A DNA stretch of 64,000 bases from Streptomyces sp. NBC_00620 (lineage in GTDB: Bacteria > Actinomycetota > Actinomycetes > Streptomycetales > Streptomycetaceae). Under the pieces are notes generated by a model. The model had not been told where the DNA came from. It worked only from the letters and a program-made list of their open reading frames with translations, and did no database searches. The stretch's first letter is position 1, and every line of letters starts with the position of its first letter. Location of the stretch: the NCBI RefSeq assembly GCF_026341825.1, contig NZ_JAPENY010000003.1, positions 1,550,001 to 1,614,000 of the forward strand. Reading direction: 5' to 3'. Positions 24,661 to 33,146 of the stretch are shown one piece after another. The translations under genes and the position numbers were made by a program.

Positions 24661-25725
24661 GTGCACGGTGAGTACAAGGTCCCCGGCGGCAAGCTCGTCG
24701 TGGTGGATCTGGACGTCGAGGGCGGAGTCCTGCGGCACGCGCGCGTGGCGGGCGATTTCTTCCTCGAACCGGACGAGGCGCTGGACGCCGTCAACCACGC
24801 GCTGAACGGCGCCCCCGCGGACACCGACGCCGCGGGCCTGGCAGCCCGCGTGGACGCCGCGCTGCCCGAGGGCACGGTCATGTACGGCCTGACCTCGGAG
24901 GGCATCGCCATCGCCGTACGCAGGGCGCTCGCGCACGCCACCGACTGGACCGACTACGACTGGCAGCTGATCCACGAGGGGCCGCAGTCCCCCGCGCTGC
25001 ACATGGCCCTGGACGAGGTCCTGACCACCGAGGTCGCGGCAGGGCACCGCCCGCCGACCCTGCGCGTCTGGGAGTGGGCCACCCCGTCCGTGATCATCGG
25101 CAGCTTCCAGTCACTGCGCAACGAGGTCGACCCGGCCGGTGCGGAGCGGCACGGCATCGAGGTGGTGCGGCGGATCTCCGGCGGCGGCGCGATGTTCGTG
25201 GAACCGGGCAACACCATCACGTACTCGCTCTCCGTGCCCGAGTCCCTCGTCCAGGGACTGTCGTTCCAGGACAGCTACGCGTACCTCGACGACTGGGTGC
25301 TCGGCGCCCTCGGCGACATGGGGATCAAGGCCTGGTACCAGCCGCTGAACGACATCGCCACGGAAGCGGGGAAGGTGGCGGGCGCCGCGCAGAAGCGGAT
25401 GGTCGGCCCGGGTGGCGGGCCCGGCGCCGTGCTCCACCACGTGACCATGGCGTACGACATCGACGCCGACAAGATGCTCGAAGTGCTGCGCATCGGCCGG
25501 GAGAAGCTGTCCGACAAGGGCACGATGAGCGCGCAGAAGCGGGTGGATCCGCTGCGCCGGCAGACGGGGCTGGCGCGGGAGGCGGTCATCGAGCGCATGA
25601 TCGACTCGTTCCGCGGCCGGTACGGGCTGGCGGACGGCAAGGTGACGCCCGAGGAACTGGCGCGCGCGGAGGAGCTGGCGCGGACGAAGTTCGGCTCACC
25701 GGAGTGGACGAGCCGAGTGCCGTAA
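24661..25725 (+). CDS. Lipoate--protein ligase family protein with N-terminal accessory domain (permuted order)
   Basis: Cofactor ligase of 354 residues. The first 90 residues (GEYKVPGGKLVVVDLDVEGG, then FFLEPDEALDAVNHALNG) look like the small accessory domain that E. coli LplA carries at its C-terminus; here it precedes the catalytic part. The catalytic part has VWEWATPSVIIGSFQSLRNE, the lipoyl-AMP pocket RRISGGGAMFVEPGNTITYS and the substrate Lys in TEAGKVAGAAQKRM. The GTG start has GGAGG seven bases upstream. Expected role: attach lipoate or octanoate to E2/GcvH proteins in salvage. Could instead be an octanoyl-transferring paralogue. The 3' end is followed by a short hairpin. Confidence 0.85.
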   Translation: MHGEYKVPGGKLVVVDLDVEGGVLRHARVAGDFFLEPDEALDAVNHALNGAPADTDAAGLAARVDAALPEGTVMYGLTSEGIAIAVRRALAHATDWTDYDWQLIHEGPQSPALHMALDEVLTTEVAAGHRPPTLRVWEWATPSVIIGSFQSLRNEVDPAGAERHGIEVVRRISGGGAMFVEPGNTITYSLSVPESLVQGLSFQDSYAYLDDWVLGALGDMGIKAWYQPLNDIATEAGKVAGAAQKRMVGPGGGPGAVLHHVTMAYDIDADKMLEVLRIGREKLSDKGTMSAQKRVDPLRRQTGLAREAVIERMIDSFRGRYGLADGKVTPEELARAEELARTKFGSPEWTSRVP

Positions 25726-25732
25726 CCGCAGG

Positions 25733-25747
25733 CTCGGGGTGCCCGAG
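25733..25747. terminator. Short hairpin between convergent genes
   Basis: CTCGGG-GTG-CCCGAG, a perfect 6-bp stem located between the ends of the lipoate ligase gene (25725) and the convergent lipoprotein gene (25763), so able to serve both directions. Confidence 0.5.
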
Positions 25748-25762
25748 TTCAAGGGGCGCCGT

Positions 25763-26380
25763 CTAGGACGCAGGCGCCCACGGCGTTGTGCCGAGTATGT
25801 TCTCCGGGCCGATGTCGAGGGGCTCTTCAGGTCGTACGTTCACGAAGTCCCGCTTCTTGTCCGGCGCGACGCGGAGGTAGGTGCCGTCCTCGGCCGCCAT
25901 CCGCCACAACAGCCCGGCTCTAGCGGTCTCGCCCGGTTTGAGGGTGAAGGGCTCGGGGGCGGAGCCGGGCGGTGCCACGGGCACCTCGTCCGTCCCCTCG
26001 GCCGTGCGCACGCCCGGAATCGGGACGCCTGCCTCGTCCAGGACGCTGACGGAGGGGTAGCCGTTCAACTCGTACGGCTGCTCCCCGCAGTTGGTCATGG
26101 AGAGCGTCATGGCCCGGAGACCCATGGCCCCGTCGACGCGACCGGCCTCGAAACGCAGACCGGACGACGGGCAGCCGCTCACCGGTTGGACCGATACGGA
26201 CGGTGAGGGCGAGGCGGACGCGGGCGGCGGCGGGGCGGCCCGGGTCTCCGAAGGCGTGGGCTTGCGCTCGGGGTTGGCCTCGCGGTCCAGCTCGGCGGAG
26301 AGCCCGCACCCGCTCGTGGCCAGCGCCAGCACGCCGACGAGAGCGGCGCCGCAGGACGATCTCAGACGTATCGCGATCAC
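25763..26380 (-). CDS. DUF4232-like lipoprotein
   Basis: Exported lipoprotein of about 205 residues. From the GTG at 26380 it has a leader with LVGVLALATSGC as lipobox, then a Pro/Ala/Ser-rich linker (TRAAPPPPASASPSPSVSV) and a beta-rich domain starting CPSSGLRF, with MTLSMTNCGEQPYELNGYPS and LKPGETARAGLLWR, the pattern of DUF4232 proteins common in Streptomyces. Function unknown. A longer start (GTG at 26446) overlaps the stop of the response regulator as GTGA, but would put 22 charged residues before the leader, so the shorter start is preferred. It follows the two-component genes on the same strand and could be their target or sensor accessory. Confidence 0.78.
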   Translation of the reverse strand: MIAIRLRSSCGAALVGVLALATSGCGLSAELDREANPERKPTPSETRAAPPPPASASPSPSVSVQPVSGCPSSGLRFEAGRVDGAMGLRAMTLSMTNCGEQPYELNGYPSVSVLDEAGVPIPGVRTAEGTDEVPVAPPGSAPEPFTLKPGETARAGLLWRMAAEDGTYLRVAPDKKRDFVNVRPEEPLDIGPENILGTTPWAPAS

Positions 26381-26442
26381 CCGCCGATCATCGCACGCAG
26401 CGGCCACGACCCTCCCGGCCTCCGCTGTCCTCGACGCATCCG

Positions 26443-27111
26443 TCACTTCTCGCTCCCCCGCGCCGCCACCAGCCCCGACTCGTAGGCGAACACGACCAGT
26501 TGGGCCCGATCGCGAGCGCCCAGCTTCGTCATCGCGCGGCTGACGTGCGTCTTGGCCGTGAATGGGCTGATGACCATGTGCGCGGCGATCTCCTCGTTGG
26601 TGAGGCCGCGGGCGGCGAGGGCGGTGACCTCGCGTTCGCGTCGCGTGAGGCTCTCCAGGCCCGGCGCGGTGGCCCGGTCCGGGGGCCTGGCGACGAACTC
26701 GCCGATCAGGGTGCGGGTCACGGACGGGGACAGCAGCGCCTCGCCGCGCGCGACGACCTCGATGGCCTGAAGCAGGTCGGCGGGCTCGGTGTCCTTGAGC
26801 AGGAAGCCGCTCGCGCCCGCCCGCAGTGCCTCGAAGACGTACGCGTCCAGGCCGTAGTTGGTGAGGATGATCACGCGTACGCCGGACAGCTCGGGATCGG
26901 CGGCGATGCGGCGGGTCGCCTCGATGCCCGTCATCACCGGCATCTGCACATCGACCAGGGCGATGTCCGGGATCAGCGCGCGCACGAGCGCCACGCCCTG
27001 CTCGCCGTCGGCCGCCTCACCCACCACCTCGATGCCGTCCTCGGCCTCCAGCAGGGCCCGGAACCCGGCCCGCATCAGCGCCTGGTCGTCGACGAGCGCG
27101 ATCCTGATCAC
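26443..27111 (-). CDS. NarL/LuxR-family two-component response regulator
   Basis: Response regulator of 222 residues. Receiver domain at 1-120 with acidic pocket IALVDDQ, phosphoacceptor Asp in DIALVDVQMPVMTG and the conserved Lys in GFLLKDTEPADL. LuxR-type helix-turn-helix at about 150-210: LTRREREVTALAARGLTNEE and VISPFTAKTHVSRAMTKLGA. Its start overlaps the sensor-kinase stop (ATGA), so the pair is made together. Targets unknown; the adjacent lipoprotein is a candidate. Confidence 0.95.
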   Translation of the reverse strand: MIRIALVDDQALMRAGFRALLEAEDGIEVVGEAADGEQGVALVRALIPDIALVDVQMPVMTGIEATRRIAADPELSGVRVIILTNYGLDAYVFEALRAGASGFLLKDTEPADLLQAIEVVARGEALLSPSVTRTLIGEFVARPPDRATAPGLESLTRREREVTALAARGLTNEEIAAHMVISPFTAKTHVSRAMTKLGARDRAQLVVFAYESGLVAARGSEK

Positions 27112-28220
27112 ACTGGCTCCCCCGCGCCGTCCAGCGGCAGTTGGGCCCGCACGGAGAAGCCGCCCTCCGCGCGCGGAGCGGCCTGCAGAGTGCCGCCGAG
27201 GGCCACGACGCGTTCACGCATGCCGGTGAGACCGATGCCCGGGGTGGGCGTGCGGGTCCGGACGGCACTGCCGTCGTCGTCCACGCGTATCGTCAACTCT
27301 CCAACTGTGTAGTCGAGTTGGACGATGACCTTGGCGGGGCCCGCATGGCGCGCCGCGTTCGTGAGGGCCTCCTGGACGATGCGGTAGGCGGCGCGGTCGA
27401 CGGTCGCCGTCAACGGGCGCTCGTCGCCGGTCACTCTCAGCTCGACGGCGAGGCCAGCCGCGCGGGCCCGCTCCACGAGCAGCGCCGGTGTGCCGGTCGG
27501 CTCGTCGGTGCGCAACACCTCGAGTGTCGCGCGCAGTTCGCGCATCGCCTCGCCGCCGGCCTCCTGGATGGCGAGCAGCGCGGGCGGTACCTCCTCGCCG
27601 CGCTTGCGGGCCAGGTGGACGGCAACACCCGCCTGGAGCTTGACGATCGAGATGCTGTGCGTGAGCGAGTCGTGCAACTCGCGGGCGATACGCAGGCGTT
27701 CCTCGCCCGCCCTGCGCAGGGCCGCCTCCTCGCGGGTGCGTTCCGCCTCCAGCGCCCGCTGTTCCGTCTGGCGCAGATACGCCTGCCAGTTGCGGTCGGC
27801 GAGGCCGGTCACCAGCGCGCACAGGAACCAGCCCACGAGCAGCGCCACGCGTTCGACGATCTCCCCCGTCGTGGGGCCCGTCGCGACGTACCCCGCCAGG
27901 AACACCGCGCTGGCGGCCGCGGCCAGGCCTCGGTGACCCACACGGGCGGCCGTGTGCACGGCGCCCAGCACCGGGAGGGCGGACAGTGCGCCGGGGTGGG
28001 CGTGCAGAACGTACGCGGTCGTGGCGGCCGTGGCGACGGCCAGGACCGCGCGCGGTGCGCTGCGGTAGGCCGCGAGGGCCAGGGAGCCGAGGGCGATCAG
28101 CGCGTAGTCGACGGGTGCCGTGCCGTCGTCGAACGCGGCCGCGGTCGCGACGAGGGCGCCGACCACGACGGCGAGCGTCGCGTCGGCCAGGCGCCCGCGT
28201 GTGACCTGGTCCAACTCCAT
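27108..28220 (-). CDS. Two-component sensor histidine kinase (HisKA_3 type)
   Basis: Membrane kinase of 370 residues with about five or six hydrophobic helices in the first 150 residues and no large external sensor loop, suggesting membrane or intramembrane sensing. A short coiled coil (LRQTEQRALEAERTREEAAL) leads into the dimerisation/phosphoacceptor helix ERLRIARELHDSLTHSISIV with the His of ARELHD. The ATPase domain has EALTNAARHAGPAK (N box) and VDDDGSA...GIGLTGMRERV. The ATG at 28220 is preferred; an upstream in-frame extension runs through low-complexity DNA. Stop overlaps the response regulator start. Confidence 0.93.
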   Translation of the reverse strand: MELDQVTRGRLADATLAVVVGALVATAAAFDDGTAPVDYALIALGSLALAAYRSAPRAVLAVATAATTAYVLHAHPGALSALPVLGAVHTAARVGHRGLAAAASAVFLAGYVATGPTTGEIVERVALLVGWFLCALVTGLADRNWQAYLRQTEQRALEAERTREEAALRRAGEERLRIARELHDSLTHSISIVKLQAGVAVHLARKRGEEVPPALLAIQEAGGEAMRELRATLEVLRTDEPTGTPALLVERARAAGLAVELRVTGDERPLTATVDRAAYRIVQEALTNAARHAGPAKVIVQLDYTVGELTIRVDDDGSAVRTRTPTPGIGLTGMRERVVALGGTLQAAPRAEGGFSVRAQLPLDGAGEPV

Positions 28221-28575
28221 GGTCGGCACCCTAGACGGCGGCGCCGACAGCCGCGTCAGCCCTGTGGACGGCTCCCGGGCTACTCCCGGCGCAGTAGTCG
28301 GCGCCCCGCGCGGGCTCCTCGGCGCAGCGGGGATTGCCTTCGGGCGTACGACGCGGGCGACTGCCTCCCGGGGCGAGGGTTGCGAACACCGAACACCGCA
28401 TCGCACGGCACGGCACGGCCCGAACGCGGAACACCGCACCGCACCGCCCGAACCCGCATCACCGCACCGCTGCACACCCCACCACCCCATCCCACCTCAG
28501 CCCAGCCCAGCCCAGTCCAGCCCAGTCCAGTCCAGCCCAGCCCAGCCCAGCCCAGCCCAGCCCAGCCCACCGACC
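28221..28575. other. Divergent intergenic region with low-complexity DNA
   Basis: The gap between the kinase start and the AhpD-like gene. From about 28375 to 28495 it is rich in GAACACCGCA, GCACGGCACGG and ACCGC-type short repeats, followed by the pentanucleotide array at 28501-28565. Promoters of both neighbours should lie here, but I see no convincing -35/-10 pair and no coding sequence. Confidence 0.5.
28501..28565. repeat. Pentanucleotide array (C/T)CCAG x 13
   Basis: Thirteen consecutive 5-base units, ten CCCAG and three TCCAG, end 10 bases before the AGGAGG of the downstream gene. Five-base units do not preserve codon frame, so it should be non-coding; length variation by slippage could change leader length. 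Confidence 0.9.
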
Positions 28576-28589
28576 AGGAGGCCCACATG
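28576..28589 (+). promoter_or_regulatory. Strong ribosome-binding site and ATG out of frame with the AhpD-like gene
   Basis: AGGAGG (28576-28581), CCCAC, ATG (28587-28589). This is a near-ideal start signal, but the frame it opens is a Pro-rich sequence without family features that stops after about 55 codons, while the recognisable protein lies in the next frame. Confidence 0.7.
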
Positions 28590-28651
28590 CCCACCCCTTC
28601 CGCTACACCACCACACCGCCCCCCAAGTCCGCCACCGGCCGCACCGCCGAG

Positions 28652-29611
28652 GTGTACGCCCAACTCGCCGAGGACTTCGGCATCGAGCGGGCGACCACCT
28701 TCGTGGTGCTGTCCTCGGCACCCGAACTCCTCGCCCCGGCCTGGGCGTTGATGCGGGAGTCACTGATCGCGGGCGAGGGCAGTCGCACCGGCAAGGAGCT
28801 GGCGGCCTTCGGGGTGTCGGCCGCCAATCGGTGCCCCTTCTGCGTGGACGCGCACACGATGCTGCTGCACGCCACCGGGGACCACGCGCTCGCGGAGGCC
28901 CTGGCACGCGGCGAGACTCCCGCCGACGAGCGGCACGCGCGCGTGCTGGCCTGGGGCGAGGCGACCCGGACGCCGGGCGCCCCCGAGCTGACGCCTCTCC
29001 CCTTCCCCCGCGCACATGTCCCCGCCTACGTCGGTACCGCGCTGTCCTTCCACTTCATCAACCGGATCGTGTCGGCGCTGTTGACCGAGAACCTGCTGCC
29101 CGGCAACGCCCAGCGGTTCCGTGCGGTCCGGAGCCTGGTCGGCCGCTCGGTCGCCAAGACCGTGCGCCGTCGGGCCGCCCCCGGCGCGAGCCTGGCACTC
29201 CTCGACGACCCGGGACCCGGCCCGGACTGGGCACGGGGAAGCACCGTCGGCCCGGCCTACGCCGCACTGCGCACCGCCACCGCCGCAGGCGCGGGCCTCC
29301 TCGACGAGGCCGACCGGACCCTCGTACGGGAAACGCTCCAGGCCTGGAACGGCGCGCACCCGCCGCTCAAGTGGGACGAACTGCCCGACCGTTCCCGCCC
29401 CGGGGCACGCCTCGCGCTGCTGGCCGCCCTCGCCCCGTACCGCATCACGGACGAAGACATCACCACATGGCGCAAACCAGAACATTCCGACCACTGTCTT
29501 GTGCATCTCGTCGCATACGGCGCGTTCGTCGCCGTCGACCGCATCGAGAGCGCGCTTCCGTTCGCCAACTACGAGGCGACGCCACCTTCTCGCACAGTCC
29601 GCAAACAGTGA
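28652..29611 (+). CDS. AhpD-like / carboxymuconolactone decarboxylase-family protein, start region possibly frameshifted
   Basis: Open frame of 319 codons from a GTG at 28652. The AhpD motif is ANRCPFCVDAHTMLLHATGD: CxxC plus His, the alkylhydroperoxidase centre, preceded by LAEDFGIERATTFVVLSSAP. Proteins of this type run longer than AhpD and act in peroxide defence or unknown chemistry. The strong AGGAGG (28576-28581) is five bases before an ATG at 28587 that is one frame off: reading ATG-CCC-ACC-CCT instead of the ATG-CCC-CAC-CCC-TTC-CGC that would continue into the good frame (PHPFRYTTTPPPKSATGRTA). One missing C in a C-run would explain this, either a true mutation or a sequencing error. 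If real, translation must begin at the weak GTG. Confidence 0.78.
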   Translation: MYAQLAEDFGIERATTFVVLSSAPELLAPAWALMRESLIAGEGSRTGKELAAFGVSAANRCPFCVDAHTMLLHATGDHALAEALARGETPADERHARVLAWGEATRTPGAPELTPLPFPRAHVPAYVGTALSFHFINRIVSALLTENLLPGNAQRFRAVRSLVGRSVAKTVRRRAAPGASLALLDDPGPGPDWARGSTVGPAYAALRTATAAGAGLLDEADRTLVRETLQAWNGAHPPLKWDELPDRSRPGARLALLAALAPYRITDEDITTWRKPEHSDHCLVHLVAYGAFVAVDRIESALPFANYEATPPSRTVRKQ

Positions 29612-29733
29612 GCCACTGTCACCACACAGGCACGGAGCGAGTTGGCACTTCCGCCCCACAGGGACTCGTGTGACACTGGCGTCCCGTCCGCAGTGCGGAC
29701 CACCTCCGCACCGTCCCCCACGAGAAGTGCGCC

Positions 29734-30393
29734 GTGCGTTCTCTTCCTTTGCCGCTCGCCCTCACCGCGCGTCTGCTGCCGGTCGCCGTGCTCGCCTCGG
29801 CGGGCTGGGCACTGACGTCCGGTCCGCTGGCCGCGACCCCGACCGCCGCCGAGGACAAATCGGCCCAAAAGCCTACGGATTCGGCTTCCGCGCCGTCGAC
29901 GTCGGCGGCCACCAAGACGTACGCCGCATCGCCCGCACCCTGCGACAGCATGACCGAAAAGACGATCAAGTCGCTGGTCCCGGGCGCCAAGACGGCCGGC
30001 CAGGAGATCGCGTCGACCGACAAGTCCGTACGCCGCACCTGCTCCTGGAACGCACTCAAGGGGTTCGACTACCGCTGGCTCGACGTCTCGTTCGAGATCA
30101 AGGCGTCGGACGCGGCGGCGGAGACGTCCTACAAGGAGCGCGTCGCGGACAAGAGCGGTGGAGGAGCGGTCCCCGGCGTCGGCGACACGGGCTACTCCGT
30201 CGTGAACCTCACCACCGAGGACAAGCAGCAGACGCGCGAGGGAGTGGTGATCGTCCGCGCGTCCAACGCGCTGGTCGTCATCACGTACAACGGCAGCGAC
30301 TTCGAGTCGAAGAAGGCGCCCAGCGCGGACGTGATCAACAAGGGTGCCATCAGCGCCGCCAAGGACGCGGTGGCCGCACTGGAGAAGACATAG
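29734..30393 (+). CDS. Exported DUF3558-like protein
   Basis: Secreted protein of 219 residues with a Sec-type leader (MRSLPLPLALTARLLPVAVL, hydrophobic, followed by an Ala-rich cleavage region; no lipobox Cys is seen). A Ser/Thr/Ala-rich linker follows, then a domain with PCDSMTEKTIKSLVPGAKTA and RTCSWNALKG, the paired-Cys arrangement of DUF3558 lipoproteins. A GTG start with GAGAAG at suitable spacing is used. Function unknown; related proteins are common in streptomycetes, often cell-surface associated. A perfect hairpin follows three bases after the stop. Confidence 0.75.
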   Translation: MRSLPLPLALTARLLPVAVLASAGWALTSGPLAATPTAAEDKSAQKPTDSASAPSTSAATKTYAASPAPCDSMTEKTIKSLVPGAKTAGQEIASTDKSVRRTCSWNALKGFDYRWLDVSFEIKASDAAAETSYKERVADKSGGGAVPGVGDTGYSVVNLTTEDKQQTREGVVIVRASNALVVITYNGSDFESKKAPSADVINKGAISAAKDAVAALEKT

Positions 30394-30395
30394 CA

Positions 30396-30423
30396 GAGCT
30401 GACCGTCATCAAACGGTCAGCTC
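30396..30423. terminator. Strong hairpin terminator between convergent genes
   Basis: GAGCTGACCGT and ACGGTCAGCTC pair over 11 bases around a CATCAA loop, beginning two bases after the stop of the exported protein and ahead of the convergent NCS1 permease stop (30452). Confidence 0.85.
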
Positions 30424-30451
30424 CACCCAAGCGTTCCTAAATGTTTCTAAA

Positions 30452-31972
<1,521 letters not shown>

Positions 31973-32048
31973 GGGCAGGCCAATCGAGTGAGGAGTGGCG
32001 GGAAAGGCCGTGCGGGGCGTCTGGGGGGTGCGCGGGGAGCGCCCTGAT

Positions 32049-32074
32049 CCCCTTCCCGGGACGGCGGGAAGGGG
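32049..32074 (-). terminator. Intra-operon hairpin before the NCS1 permease
   Basis: CCCCTTCCCG and CGGGAAGGGG form a perfect 10-bp stem around GGACGG. It lies 31 bases after the LLM oxidoreductase stop and 76 bases before the permease start, so it may terminate or attenuate transcription between them. Confidence 0.6.
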
Positions 32075-32105
32075 AGAACGGGGAGGGGGTTCAAGTACCC
32101 CTGTA

Positions 32106-33128
32106 CTACTGGGCGTTGAGGGCCGGGATGACCTTCGTCCCGTACGCGTCGATGGTGGCCTCCTGCGCGTCGTGCATGTCGTACACCGCGAACTGGTCGA
32201 CGCCCAGCTCGCGCAGCGCGTTCAGCTTCTCGATGTGCTGCTCGGCCGTGCCGATCAGGCAGAACCGGTCGACGATCTCGTCGGGCACGAACTTGGTGTC
32301 GGGGTTGTCGCTGCGGCCGTGGTGCGAGTAGTCGTAGCCCTCACGGGCCTTGATGTATTCGGTGAGTTCGTCGGGTACGGCGGCCGAGTGCTCGCCGTAC
32401 TTGGAGACGAGGTCGGCGACGTGGTTGCCGACCATGCCGCCGAACCAGCGGCACTGCTCACGTGCGTGGGCGAGCGCCTCGGGCGAGTCGTCCGCGGTGA
32501 TGTACGCGGGCGCCGCCACACAGATCTTGACCTCGGACGGGTCACGCCCAACCGCCACGGCCGCGTCCTTCACGGCCTTGACCATGTACTCGGTGAGGTA
32601 CAGATCAGCGAGCTGGAGGATGAACCCGTCGGCCTCCTCGCCGGTCATCTTCAGGGCCTTGGGGCCGTACGCGGCCATCCAGACCGGGAGTTCGGCACCG
32701 GGCTTGACCCAGGGGAACTTGATGACGGTGCCGCCGAGGTCGGCCTCGTCACCACGCCCGAGGGCACGGATGACCTTCATGGCGCCGCTGATGCGGGCCA
32801 GGGTGTTGGGCTTGCGTCCGGCGACGCGCATCGCCGAGTCACCGCGTCCGATGCCGCACACCGTGCGGTTTCCGTACATGTCGTTGAGCGTCGCGAAGGT
32901 GGAGGCGGTGACCTCCCAGGTACGGGTGCCCGGGTTGGTGACCATCGGGCCGACCGTCAACTTCTCGGTGTTCGCGAGGATCTGACTGTAGATCACAAAG
33001 GGTTCCTGCCACAGCACGGCGGAGTCGAAGGTCCAGCCGTACGTGAAGCCGTTGCCCTCGGCCCGCTTCATCAGGTCGATGACGCGGGAGGCAGGTGGGT
33101 CTGTCTGCAGGACGAGTCCGAAGTCCAT
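32106..33128 (-). CDS. LLM-class flavin/F420-dependent oxidoreductase
   Basis: Luciferase-like oxidoreductase of 340 residues. It begins MDFGLVLQTDPPASRVIDLM, has FTYGWTFDSAVLWQEPFVIY, the cofactor-loop region VGPMVTNPGTRTWEVTASTF and GIGRGDSAMRVAGRKPNTLA, all as in the F420-dependent branch of the LLM group. It starts 18 bases after dihydropyrimidinase, so it belongs to the same operon. No PreA/PreT-type dihydropyrimidine dehydrogenase is seen nearby, so this enzyme is a candidate for the ring-reduction step or for an oxidative step on a related compound; that is inference. Cofactor choice (FMN or F420) cannot be fixed by eye. Confidence 0.85.
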   Translation of the reverse strand: MDFGLVLQTDPPASRVIDLMKRAEGNGFTYGWTFDSAVLWQEPFVIYSQILANTEKLTVGPMVTNPGTRTWEVTASTFATLNDMYGNRTVCGIGRGDSAMRVAGRKPNTLARISGAMKVIRALGRGDEADLGGTVIKFPWVKPGAELPVWMAAYGPKALKMTGEEADGFILQLADLYLTEYMVKAVKDAAVAVGRDPSEVKICVAAPAYITADDSPEALAHAREQCRWFGGMVGNHVADLVSKYGEHSAAVPDELTEYIKAREGYDYSHHGRSDNPDTKFVPDEIVDRFCLIGTAEQHIEKLNALRELGVDQFAVYDMHDAQEATIDAYGTKVIPALNAQ

Positions 33129-33146
33129 GGCGCCGCTCCTGGTCGC

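Noticed and set aside
28501..28565. CRISPR-like array
   Set aside because: Units are 5 bases with no spacers; it is a microsatellite.
26203..28751. Long plus-strand frames across the two-component genes
   Set aside because: Composition is Arg/Gln/Gly/Ala-rich without domains and mirrors the real genes' third-position GC bias on the opposite strand.
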